This document shows positions 1-11,976 of a stretch of 64,000 nucleotides of DNA, piece after piece. The DNA is from Sphagnum magellanicum (Eukaryota > Streptophyta > Sphagnopsida > Sphagnales > Sphagnaceae), in the NCBI GenBank assembly GCA_021904315.1, contig CM038925.1:6078501-6142500 (forward strand), read 5' to 3'. The position numbers were made by a program, and so were the translations under genes. How positions within the stretch are numbered: position 1 is the first letter of the stretch; the number at the start of each line of letters is the position of its first letter. Below the pieces are notes generated by a model. The model worked only from the letters and a program-made list of their open reading frames with translations. It was not told the origin of the DNA and did no database searches.

Positions 1-345
1 TTTTCCTATATGCCCTCACTTTTTATTCTTTATTCTTTCATCCCCTTCTCATTTTTTTTTTATCCTTCTTTGGTTACTAACCCCCTTTTGTTTTGTTTTC
101 CTTTTTCTTTCGTTTTCCCCCTATGTTTTTTCCCTTCCCTTTTTGTTCCCACCCCCCAATTTTCCCTCTTTCTTCTTCTTGCCCTTTCTTTTCTCCTTTT
201 GTTTAGTCTTGCCAATATTTTCCCCTTGTCCTTATTATCTTTTTCTTTTTTTCTTATTTTCCACTTTTTGTTTTTTTCCCCTCCCCTTGTTCTTATTGTC
301 ATTTCATGCCCTTCCTTCCCATGCTTTTATGGGCGATTGAAACAA
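1..345 (+). repeat. polypyrimidine (T/C-rich) tract
   Basis: The plus strand is almost purely T and C from the window edge to about position 330, with runs such as TTTTTCTTTCG and CCCCCC. The open frames across it encode only Phe/Leu/Ser/Pro low-complexity protein on one strand and Lys/Arg on the other, so they are compositional artefacts. Such mirror-rich tracts can adopt triplex structure, but that is inference. Confidence 0.7.
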
Positions 346-990
346 TTCGGTCGTCATCAGACGTTGGGGGTGTATCGGATGGTGATCGAAAAAATTCAAT
401 TGCCATCCAACATATTCACACTATTGGATGGTGACTGAAATTCTTTAGTCACCCAAGAGGTAAAGTGGGGGATGATTTTTTCCCCCCCAAAATAATAACA
501 CATGCCCCACCCCTTTCAATCACCATCGGATGGTGTGGACATGTTGGATGGTGGCTAAAAATTTTCGATCACTGAAAAGGGGGGTGGGGAGAGAGGGGGG
601 GGCACATGTAATATCATTTTTGAAAAAAAAAAAAAAAAAAACCCCAATGCTCTTTTGGGTGACCGAAAAATTTCAATTACCATTTGATGGTGGGGGTGTG
701 TTGGATGATTGAAAAAATTTGGTTGCCATCCAACACACCCCCATTATCCGATGGTGACTGATTTTTTTTGGTTGCTAGGAAAGGGGGGATGTCATACTTT
801 TTGGAAAGCTCTCATCAAGGGCTAAGGGTTTTCCAAAAACATATGACACAATCCCCTTTTATGGTAACCAAATTTTTTTGGTTGCCACATAAAAGGGCGA
901 CCAAATTTGTTTTGATCACCATAGGGTTGACAATTAAAATTTTTCAATTGCCACAAGATTGATGATTGAAATCCATTTTTGATCGCCATT
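346..990. repeat. degenerate array of GGTGAYCGAAAAATT / TTGCCATCC units
   Basis: A motif of the form GATGGTGATCGAAAAAATTC followed by a rightward AATTGCCATCCAACA half recurs in diverged form near 373, 540, 655, 705, 750, 880 and 960. It appears in both orientations, so the array can fold on itself. The clearest hairpin has perfect 17-bp arms at 691-707 and 727-743 with a 19-bp loop. No coding potential is visible. Confidence 0.5.
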
Positions 991-1518
991 TGTAAGGGAG
1001 GCTATTTGAATGTTAATGAAAACTTTCTTACATCCATCCCAACGGATGTGTCAAAATCAATGCCAATGTGACGCCTAACACAAAATGGCCACGTCGCATC
1101 AATTCTAACAACCCTGCCTTGACCTTGTCTAGCCATTCAAATGATTTAAAAGAAAGGTTAATAATATGTGCCAAAACCTGTTAATTGTTTTCGTGAAAGA
1201 GGTTTGACCTCTTTTTACTATATCCATTACTTCTTTTAAAACTTCATTTCTCCATCTTTTTTGTTGGGTTGAGGCAATAAACTTATTTGTTTTTTTTTAT
1301 TTGTATGTTTTCCTTATATGTTGTTGTTTACTCCTACAATCCACTTCGTTGCCTATAAGGTATATTAGACATCATGGTAGCCTCCTATTTTTTAGCCCTA
1401 ACCTCCAACAACTTGGCAGTGTTTGGTAATTGGGACCTACAAGAGGTATGAAGTTCAACCTTTTATAATTGTTTGAGACTTCAAAAAATGTTTTAATTTT
1501 GGATAATTGAGGAATGTT
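991..1518. other. AT-rich intergenic DNA, no gene seen
   Basis: No open frame of coding character, no recognised repeat and no RNA gene was found in this stretch. Confidence 0.6.
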
Positions 1519-2320
1519 GGGTGAAAGCACATTAAAGGTGGACCACTTGCCACATTTCATCAAAAAAGGTCATGTATAATGAATATAATAATATGCAATA
1601 AACTAAAATTTTGATGGCATCCTTTGGCTATTTTAAACAAAAGCAAAAACCTTTGGAATTTGCATCACAACATTTTGAAACTCAAAGTTCATTTTGAATC
1701 ATAATTAATTTTGATCCAATGGTTAGATGAAGAATGTTGGATAAAATTAATGTACATAAAGTATATAAGTTACAATTATTTTATGGCCATAGGGCCCCAT
1801 GTTTATAGTTCATGAAACAAAAGAAAAATGAAAAAATAATACAATGCACATGTATAAAATATCCTCCTCTTTGATATGGCAGTGGTTGTTTTTCTTTAAA
1901 ATATATATTATTATGCATTTATTGCTCAAAAATGCAAAGAAACATATTTTTGAATGAAATTTCATTCTAAAATTTTAAAATTCTAAATGATCCTAGATTT
2001 TATTGATGTATATCAATAACATACACCATAAAAAAATTCACCTAAGAATTCCATTCACAACCTTAATTTTGAAGCATATATGCAATTTTTTCAAACTTTG
2101 TGACATGTATTTTTTTGTTACAAATTTATTCCATACGTTCAAGTTTTTTTTTTTTGTTGGAATTAATTTTTTTTATTATATTAATTTTAAAGTTTATCAA
2201 ATATACTTAAAATGAAAATTTATAATTCAAGATGTGATGTCCATGCATTACCAAAAACATAATTGCAAAAAGATTATACTCGTGACTGCAATTTCTAGGG
2301 GGCTTAATGTGCATTCAACC
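1519..2320. mobile_element. possible old MITE with GGGTGAAAGCACATTA terminus
   Basis: The left end GGGTGAAAGCACATTA matches the terminal inverted repeat of the elements at 10631-11447 and 21516-22290. About 800 bp downstream, GGGGGCTTAATGTGCATTCA is a decayed inverted counterpart. Length fits the family (775-817 bp), but the interior does not visibly align with the other two copies. It may be a more diverged member or a chance pairing of termini. Confidence 0.4.
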
Positions 2321-5270
2321 TCCTTGACTTTCTAAAGCTTTGGAGACATTACCATGTTCACACCATGAAAAGTTGTTACCAAAATGTTACCATGCTCACA
2401 GATAGAAATAATCATTACATTGAAGTTTGGGAAATCATACCACATTAAATTAACAGATTTAGTTGGTGTGTAGGCTATAAGTGTGAAACTCAAACTTTGG
2501 TTGTTTACAATACAAAAAAACATGCATGTTGTTGGTAGGAGGTCCATAACCCACAAATGTTAATCTAAAGGTGGAGTTTATAGGTGATAAGCAAAAATAA
2601 ACAACATTGCATGAGAACGAGTGAGAAGGATGATGGATCTTTTAAAAAAGGATTGAAAGACAAATGCACAAACACTTTATCTAGGTTTACAAATTGGTGA
2701 TTGAAGTTTTGATGTGCTTCACAACTCTTCAAGATGATCAAAGGCAACAATTTTGATGTTCTTTTCAACTTTTGAACAAAAGCACAAAATACAAACACTT
2801 TTAACCCCAGAAAAATTGAACATTAGTTTTAAACAAAAGTAAAAACCTGATATTCATGCTCTCTATAAAAAATACCTGACTATCACCCTCCAAAAAACAA
2901 CAAGCACACCTCAATGCTTTCAATTACAATGAAAAAAAGTAAAAAGCTACAAAAAAATGTTGTAAAGCTTTGCAAAACTAGAAAGATAATGTAGGGTATT
3001 AGTAGACTTCAAAAGAAAAAATAAAAGGAATATAAAAGTTGCTTTTTTAGTGCTTCACTCCACTTCCACAAGCCATAGTTGTTTAACTTGATCATTCAAC
3101 AAAGTCTTACATCAATGTGTGCTATAGAAATGAAACACCTCCTTGTCAAATATGTTATAATAAAAGTTGGTGGCAATGGAGATCTTTGCATTCAACAAAC
3201 AAATTGGCAACACACATAACAATTGCAAAACTTAGATTTTAGATACAATCTAAGTTGTTTGAAGTGGGCCAAAAAGTTTTGGTTCCCAATGTTTTTTCTT
3301 GGCTTGTATGTTTTAATTTTTTACTAGAACCTTAAGCCTTGACCCAAATGAGTAAATGTCTCAAGTAATTTTTAAAGTATGAGGGTGAAAACATAATTAG
3401 GTGGATAAATTTTGGAATTTTTTAAAGATTGTAGATGAATTAAAAATGTAAAATCATATTGAACATTAACATTGTTAAATTTTATTATTATCCATGTTGC
3501 AATAAATTTAGTGGGGTTCATATTAAAAATTGTGAATGAATTTTAAGAAAAGAATGGATGCATAATAGAATTTTGAAATGATGGCATTATGTCTATCATG
3601 AATAGAAAATGAAAATGTGAATTCAAAAAATGTCATAATAGTGTCAAAAATGTTTTAAAAAAATAGTCCACCATCAAATGGGGAATTCAAGATTAAAATG
3701 CATTGCATTTTTCCCAATATAAGAAATTGTCATTTGAATTTTTTTAAATGTTGTGATTTTTGTCTTTTTTTCATTTTTTTTCATTTCATATTGAAATTTC
3801 CAAGCTTTCACATGATTTTTGACTACCCACATGTCTAGGAATATCTATGGGTGGTTTACTAATATTTGTTACTAAATGCATAAGGAATAATTATAGGATT
3901 TATATTTGATAATTATTATAATTACAAGAATTGTAACTAATGTAAGGTGTGAAGTCTTCAAAGTGTTAAAATGATTCACCAAACCATGCTTTTACCCAAG
4001 ACTAGGTTTTTGTTAAAGAACCACAACTATTTTTAATGTTGAATTGAATACTAGTATTCACATATGATTTTTTTCATTACTGAATATGAGGGTGGGTACA
4101 AGTACCATAATATATATATTAAGGTTCCCAAATAAACCCATGGGGCAAATGTTTTAAATTTTTTGTATCTAACTACCATAGTACATGAACAATTTTGGCA
4201 AAATTAAATTAAATATCTTCTTGCCAAATGTTTGAAGAGATATTTATTACTTGTGTTGATTATTTTTATAAAATTAAGAATATGCAAGTTTTCCACTATT
4301 GGGTTTGAATTGCAAACCTTAAAAGTTCAATAACTTAAGACTGAGACTGTCTAGACACACTAGATTGTCCCATAAGCATAACATGAATGCGTTTATTATT
4401 TTATATAACCATTACATGCAAAAAATTTCAGAATAAAAAAATCAAGCATCAAAGTTAAAATTTAAGATTTAATTAATTGTTTGGTAGTTGTTGCCGAATT
4501 CAATTAGGGAGTACGTTATTACATACCTATATACCCAACTAGATACACAACCAAATGCATGACATGAACTAGATACTTGCCCCACAATAATTACGTGCAA
4601 GCCACATTCAAACGAAATAAACATTTACATTTATTTTAATATCTGGATGAAACATGACCAAATATAGTAAGATAAGATTTTCATGGGCATGTTCCATGTT
4701 TAGTTATAATGTTGTTGTGAGTGTGTGGAAGAAATGGTGGTTAACGTATTTGTTTTGCCTTAGTGAAATATGAATTAGTGTTGGTTGGTTCTGGTTTTAG
4801 GATGGGTATGGTTCTAGTTTATTAAATAGTTGGGGTTTGCATGCAAAAGTTCAATTTTTTTCCCCAATGAGTCGCTTTGATTGGCCCATCACACAAAAAT
4901 ACTTTAAACTTTAAACACCCTTTAAATGTAAGTTTTCATTTCCAAGATAGAGGTAATTTTTTTCTTTGATGAAAAAAATAACTTTATGCAAGTGAGACAA
5001 CAAGGAGTTCAAATTTGTGCCTTTTTGAGGTGGAGGGGATGGTGGAGAAGGAAGAAGCATTAGAGTTTAAGTGGGGTGAGGTAGGGAGGGGATGAAGGAG
5101 GTAATATGCCCTTTTGTGCGAGTTCAATTTGTGTGAGTTGGGCCTTGCATCGAGACCACCATGGTGGGGCATTGTGACAACATGGGTGGTTATGCCAAGT
5201 TGGCATACTAGAGTTCAACTCCTTAGTTTGGCTTAAGGTCACAGCTGAAGGGTTCCAAGACTAACTTGGG
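2321..5270. other. AT-rich intergenic DNA, no gene seen
   Basis: Only short, compositionally random open frames occur. A sequence GGGTGAAAACATAATTA at 3383 resembles the left end of the 10631 MITE, but no partner end was found at the expected distance. Confidence 0.6.
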
Positions 5271-5274
5271 ACAA

Positions 5275-5510
5275 GCTAGGCTTGTTTTGAGACAAATGAA
5301 AGTTTATTCTTGGGGCAACATAATGTTGTTTCAGGGTGACACTTGGTGTCGTCCCAAATTACCCTTTGGGGCATTTTGATGATGTCTTTGGGCAACATTG
5401 CCTTGCATTTCCCTTCAGGACAACCTAAGTGTTGTCCCAAAGACAGCTTAATGTTCTGCTGGGAGATCACTTGGTGTCGTCCCTTAGGAACCTAGATGAC
5501 TTAGAGTCAT
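5275..5510. repeat. degenerate tandem repeat around CACTTGGTGTCGTCCC
   Basis: The phrase ACTTGGTGTCGTCCC recurs at about 5341 and 5470, with a diverged copy (CTAAGTGTTGTCCCAAAG) near 5427 and related GGGGCA/GGGCAACAT words between them. This suggests a decayed repeat with a period of roughly 65-85 bp. No function is apparent. Confidence 0.35.
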
Positions 5511-5807
5511 CCTAGGAATGACAACTATGAAGGTTTCATTGAAGGTGGAACTTCCTAGGATTTCATTGTTGTAATAAAAATAAGTAGGAAAAAGGAAAAG
5601 AACTTAGAAATAGTCCTCTTTGGATTTCATGGTTGTACTTGTAACCAGGAGATATACGCAAAAAGAAAAATAAATAAAATAGAAGGAACTTTCTTTGGAA
5701 TTGTTCAATTTTGAATATATAAAAAAGGATTTTTGGGTGGAATTAAGACCCCTCTTAACAGGGCCTTAATACTCATAGGTTAGTTCAAAGGCTAGGTCTA
5801 GTTTTAC

Positions 5808-5930
5808 GTAGACCCATTGAATTAGGTTCTTAGGCAAGTCTTGCTCCATGTAGGCCCACTGAGGCCAGTTCTAAGGTGAGTCTTACTCGTGTAAACTTGA
5901 TGACAAGGTTCTTAGGTTGGTTTGATTGAA
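5808..5930. repeat. three diverged 42-bp tandem units
   Basis: Units starting GTAGACCCATTGA (5808), GTAGGCCCACTGA (5850) and GTAAACTTGATGA (5891) each continue into a TTCTTAGG or TTCTAAGG-type motif followed by GTCTTRCTC or its remnant. Unit length is 41-42 bp. Confidence 0.5.
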
Positions 5931-8900
5931 AACCCAAATTTTACCATTGTGCATGGGCATATTTTTTACTGACATATACCCATGGGATATATGACAAAAC
6001 ACAACTTCTTTTGTCAAATTTTATATACCTTAAACTTGTACACACCCTTTTTCATGTTCAAGGATTTTATTGAACATGAAACCTATTCATACCAATTTTG
6101 CACGTGTAAGAGTTATGCATATCCAAATACATATATAATTGGGAGTTGAGGTAAATAAGGCTAGGGTAAATAGGATTTATACTTGTTTAACCTATCTATT
6201 AACCAGATTTAACTTGTAACCTAACTCTACCTTAACCGCAATAGAGTATGTCTATATGCACATAGTAAACTTCATAAATAACTCAATCTAAAATATTAGG
6301 GCTTTGTGGTGTACCATCAACAATCATCAAGGCCTTCATATCCCATTGCCATGAATTTAAAGGTTGTTTAACATTGGAACTTTAAAGCTTCCTATCAAAT
6401 CATCTCATTCATCTCTCTCTTGACATAGTAAACTTGATGTAGGAGAAATGTTTCTACATCCTAAGAATCTCCAGAAAAGAAAGGATACAATAAAATGTGG
6501 GAAAAATCCCATTGGATTTGGGGTTTTTTAAATGTCCAAATACTTCCAAGTTCCAAAATGTAGACATTTCTCTTCATTATTTAACTTGGAAAAAATAAAT
6601 TATATATATATATATATATACCCTTTTTGAGGTGAGAAGGGTATATGATGAGGGGAGCCCAGACCCAGCCCTAATTTTAAATTTTAAAAAAAAAAATCTG
6701 GATCCTTCCCTATGGAAAAATTTGGGTGATATCCTTACACTATGGGTAAATAAAAGTTTAAAACTTATATAACCTATTTGAAGGGTATGTAAAAAACCAT
6801 ATACTCACACAACACTGGTATGAACCACACCTGTTAAACCACATCTGGCTCTTACTGGAATTTATAAGGGGTGTGTGGGCAATGAAAATGGAAATAGTTT
6901 TTTCAATTTTAGTTTTCAGTTGAATGGGGGTTTTTTGAGAACTCTTGGAGGGTCTATTGATTGGATATCACCACATGGATTTGGGCGAATTTTTTTTTTA
7001 TAATCAAATAAGTACTTGAACTCCCCAATTGTCCACATTCATGAGTGCATCAATGAGGTGGTGGGCAACTTCACTAGTGGGTTGGATAGGCTAACTCTAA
7101 AACCTAATTTATGAGCTGACCCAAGAATTCCAGCATTGGGATTAGTTTTGCTTGTACCCCTTTGAACTTGTCTCTTCTTTTCAATTAGTTCCTCCTGTTT
7201 ACATTCCCAGAAATTGTAAGGTTTAGGGTTTAGAGTTGTTCCTACCCGAAGAGCAACATTTTAACAGGAAATGTTTCTTAACTTGCTCATTGTGGGTGCA
7301 CATATTAGGATGATCACATGAATGCCATGGCTCAGTCCTTTCTACTCCAGAGAAACTCCAGAGTCCTGAGTCCTGACCCACCCACGATTGAGCAGTAGCA
7401 CTTCCCAGACATGAGCAGAATGTGACTTTGTTATTTCATATTCCCTTGCTTGATTTGACTGAATTTTTTGCCAAAGACTTGTATTAGTGTAAAATTTGAA
7501 TCCCCCATGGTTGGTTTTCGTAATCCCATTTGTGGATGAGTAGATTGGGCCAGATTTTAACTAAGGCTTGAAGGCTTCAAGTGAAAGTAAGATGGGTGTA
7601 TTCAGAAATGGCTTATACTATTAGAGGTTAAAGAAAGATTATGAACCTATCTGCAGTTACAAACTAGATAGTAATTATGCAATTACAGGAACTGGCATAT
7701 ACTCAGACCTAGCAAGGAGTTTGTCAGCTGGAATGCTGGGATCATGGAGCAGTAGCACTCCATGGAACAGACAATCCTTCTGAATTCTGAATATTAAATT
7801 GTGGGTTTTTTATTTTTCAATGCCTATTTCATCTACTACACTTGCAGCGATTTCTGCAGATATACAACTTTGAGTTGTGTTCCAACTTTTGTGTAGGATA
7901 CAAAGCCATTGACCTCCTGCTGCTGCTGCTAGTTTGGATGGTTTGGTAGACAACTTTAGATATGGTTTGGTGGAAGACAGGATGAAGAAGCTACAGAAAG
8001 TTTTCATGATCTCCAAAACTCACTCACCCATTAACCCCTTAACAACTTCAGCGCAGACCCATTCTCAATTTGGTCCAGTTCTCTGACGTTTAGACGTTAA
8101 CTTTATTTGTACTCTCTGCACTCAAATAGTTGGGGGGTGTTTATGTAAGAAGTTGAGACACTGGCCCACTATTCCCTCGCAGTTTTCCCATTATTCTGGT
8201 GGGTGCACCACTTGCTCAGATCTGGAGATTCTCATCCGACCTAGAAATGTCAGTCACCTTAGCTCAAAAACTGGTTTGAACAAGAGCAAAAAATATTCTG
8301 ATTTGATCTCCAGTGGGTATTTACCTCTCTTTAAACTTTGCAACTGCCAAGTGTGAGTTTTTTTCATAGTGAGTTGAGTTTCATAGTACTTAAGGTGAAC
8401 ATAGAAACACTTTTGCCATCATTTGATTAAATCAATTACGGTTACATAGTGGGTGATCAGAAGACATGGAAACCTACTACCCTATGGTAGTCCGCTCCAT
8501 GATTGAGTGAGAATCAAGAGACAATTTGAACTTGTCAGAACAATTGACACTTTGAAAAGAGAAAATGAAACCAATTATCATGTGTCCTTGAAGTTACCAT
8601 AATACTTGCATATTGCTATGTCGTTTGCTCTCAAGGAGTTTTAAGTGTGCATTTGTAACACCTAGATGGGTTATTAGGGGTAAAAATTTGTAAATAAATA
8701 ATAATGTGAGCTAGGGGTAGAATGATGGGTTAATATGAAACTAAATGATTTGACTTATGAGTTCTATCTTGAGGAACTTTGATTAGAAGCATAACCTTGA
8801 ACTCATATGAATAATTTAGTTAACTATATTGGGTTAGACATAACTAAAGGTGAATTATGTGAACTTGGCTAAATCCTTTGGAAGAAGATTTTAAATTCAA

Positions 8901-10630
8901 ATAATTGAATGACTTGTTCATAAGAAAAATCATGTTTTAAAAAGGATAATATGTGTTATAATCTTAGTGACTTGTAGTTAATGAATGGGAATGTTTAGTA
9001 AATATAGATGAATGGGATAATAATTCATCCATTCTTCCTCTTGAGTATATAAGGGGTTGAAGTGGAGCTTTGGGCTCGTATTTTACTTTTCATAATTTCA
9101 TATTGTTACTTTGTGTTAAGTCTGAGGATAAGTTTTTTTGTGTAGTAAACCTATGCTAAAGAGGGTTATGTGTTATTTGGTTACAAAAGTGTTCACAACA
9201 GCAAATTTATGTGTGTTTGATGAGGGATCCTTCATTAAACAAAATCCTTAAGCTTGTGTGACAAGCTCCCCAAATGGGTCTAACCCATATAAGGACCAAG
9301 TTTTAGGCATATGGGTGATCTTTTAATAAATATGTAAGTTTCATATCTTGTATTCTTCACGTGTTTTGTATGGTGTGTCCATGGGTGTGGGACTTTAGTT
9401 GTGCAATCTACCTATGTGATAGTAAGCTTCATAGGTAGGTTTAACCTTGTAGGCCTAAACCCTTTTTGGGCTACACATCCACCAAATTGAAATTGTAAAG
9501 AATTTTTTTGAAATTAAGTATTGGGTTTTAGTTTAACATTGAAAATTACCAAGTGCTAAGGTAACCACATTCGACTCCAGACACATGTTTATATAACCAA
9601 ACTCCCCTATAATATAAACCTTAGCTAGTAAGTGGACATGCATGTGTTGTCCAACATTCAAAAAATGTTTATGACCAAACACCAAATCTTGAGAATTCAT
9701 GTTCAGTTTCTTTTGCACATCTTATTAAAAAATGACTGTGTTAAAATTTGGGTGTGGAAGAAGTCCAATTTTAAAAAATTTCTAACCACCCTTCTATGTG
9801 ACTATGTTTAATGATGGTATTTTGGGCATTGGTTTTGGGTGTGATTTGGCTCAATTTTTACAAAATTATAACAACACAAGCATAGGGATTTTTTTATTAT
9901 GGGGTCATTTGTGCACATTTTTACAAAATTACAACAACACAAGCAAAGGCCCCATGTAGTTGTGGGGGCGGTTTGGGCTTGTTTTAAGAACTTTACAGCA
10001 ACAACATGACCAAGAAAATCTTTCTCTATAGGGGATGGTTTGTGACATTAAAGGACTTGCAATTGATTGTAAATGAAGCAAAATCCTAACAATCTTATCA
10101 TGCCAAAAGATCACCGAGGGCAATTACACCTAACAAAACACAACCCTAAGATATTGTGATATTTGGATTCTACAAATAAACACATTTATTAACACACACA
10201 TGAACATACCATATAGATTCACTTTGCATTCCCACCAAAACATCCAAACACAAGATCAAGTTATTTGGGCAAAGCTAAGATCATTGACCATGAACTTTCA
10301 ATTCTAATCCTATATATTCCTTTTCAAGTATGTCCTCCCTACCAACTTTTATAATAGATGAACTCTAATCTTTCTTAGAAATCCTAATTGCTAGTGCAAT
10401 AATGTTGAAAATTATAATAAAAGGTGAAAAATTACATGTTAAATTAATACATGTAGAAGAGCAAAATTGAGTTTGAAAATAAATAAATAAATATAGACAT
10501 GGGATTCAAATGTAAAGCAAGTTTATGAGAAATTTTTTGCTTTGAAAGTAAATAAAAAATCATGTACATCAAATTTAAAAATAGAGTAAGTTGATGAGAT
10601 GAAGTTTTCTTTGAAAGTAGATAAGAGATT
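5931..10630. other. intergenic DNA with simple repeats, no gene seen
   Basis: The stretch contains a (TA)10 run at 6601-6620 and a CTG-type triplet run near 7917-7930. A direct repeat of about 28 bp, beginning TTTTTACAAAATTA, lies at 9855-9882 and 9917-9945. Around 7.3-8.4 kb the composition is less AT-rich, but I found no frame with convincing codon structure or homology. Confidence 0.55.
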
Positions 10631-11447
10631 GGGTGAAAACATAATATGACAACCCCCTTTGGGGCACTTTTGGGTCTAGTATTATATTACATATAATATA
10701 ATTGGTTCAAAAGTATGGTATATTTAATTTTGGGTATCAATTTTGGTTTTTGAACCGTACAATTATATTTTCACAAAATTAATGTTATGCAACATTATTT
10801 TTAAAATAATATTAAATTTAATTATCTATATTGAAGGACCCACATGACATATATTTATAAAATACATTGGTATAATAAAATCATTGTATTGTTTTGACTA
10901 CACTAACTTTAAGGCTTCATTAGTCATTAAAATAATCAAATTGAATGGAATTTTATAATAATGGGCCATCTAGCTATGCTTGTCATATTCTATGTGAGTG
11001 AATGTGATCACTTGTCAAAATTTCAATTTACCAAACATTTATCGCATCTTTGCTTTAAAAACTCATTTTTTGAAATGAAAACTTTCAAATTAGTCACATG
11101 GAATCCAAACATGGTTTAAACTATGTGAAATGATATGGTTCAATATACTTTCAACTTTCATAAAGATTCAAAATTATTTAAGTTTTTTTTAAAGCATAGT
11201 TTTTGTTTTTAAGTACATAAGTACATTACATTTGTTTTCACAAATATATTCCAATCTCCTACTTTATAAAATGAAATGAAATAACTTTTTTTCTAATTTT
11301 TTGCCAAGGTTATATCCTAACATAATATGCAAAAAAATTGTGAAAATCTTTCAAAAATTTGAGGTGGGATACACTCAAACATGCATATCCCTAGAAAGCA
11401 ATACAATGTGATACCCCAAAGGGGGTCACCGTAATGTGCTTTCACCC
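10631..11447 (+). mobile_element. 817-bp MITE-like element, copy A
   Basis: Left terminus GGGTGAAAACATAATATGAC and right terminus (read on the minus strand) GGGTGAAAGCACATTACGG are imperfect inverted repeats that both run into a CCCCTTTGGGG-type sequence. The 4-bp word GATT flanks both ends (10627-10630 and 11448-11451) and is a candidate target-site duplication. There is no coding capacity. The full length is matched, in opposite orientation, by 21516-22290. The superfamily is not certain. The TIR and a 4-bp duplication do not clearly fit TA-targeting mariner elements. Confidence 0.78.
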
Positions 11448-11976
11448 GATTCCAAAAATCACATTTGAAACTAGAGTAAGCAAGTCAAGTTTGAAAGCAT
11501 ATTGGGATTTGCAAAATTCAAATTTAATAATGTCAAATGCATTTGAAGAGATAGGCATTGAAGTCATAGACAATTTACATAAAAAAATATTCAAGAAATT
11601 CTTGTAGTATTATTGGTTTTAGCAATTTGTAGTTCCACATTATGGAACAAATGGTTCGAAAAGGGGTATATTTCAACTAGCTCATATATACAATGCATTG
11701 AAATTTACAACTACATCTTACACATCAACACAAAACATCAATTTAATGTGGGAAGATTTTTCAAACTTTTATGATCTCATCTCTTCTATTGTAGATTTGG
11801 AGAATCGTGCATTTTCAACATATTTTGACCTAACATTGTTTATTATTTATTAATCTATGTTTAGGAAGGAGTCCTAGGCCTTTAATAAGCCTAAAATACA
11901 CAAGCCAACTTGTTGGAATTTGGGGTTAAAAGGAATTAAACAAGGGATGAACATCAATGTGTTTCATAGGTGATAA
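11448..11976. other. AT-rich spacer between MITE A and the transposase fossil
   Basis: No gene was seen. A GGGATGAACATCAATGTG sequence at about 11945 could be a decayed left terminus of the transposase element, but the match to the GGGTGAAA family is weak. Confidence 0.4.

Noticed and set aside
10..438. Phe/Leu/Ser/Pro-rich 142-residue frame at the window start
   Set aside because: It is caused by the polypyrimidine tract; composition alone keeps it open.
4284..4375. Possible tRNA-like B-box (GGTTTGCAATTCAAACCC on the minus strand)
   Set aside because: No A-box at the correct distance and no cloverleaf could be drawn.
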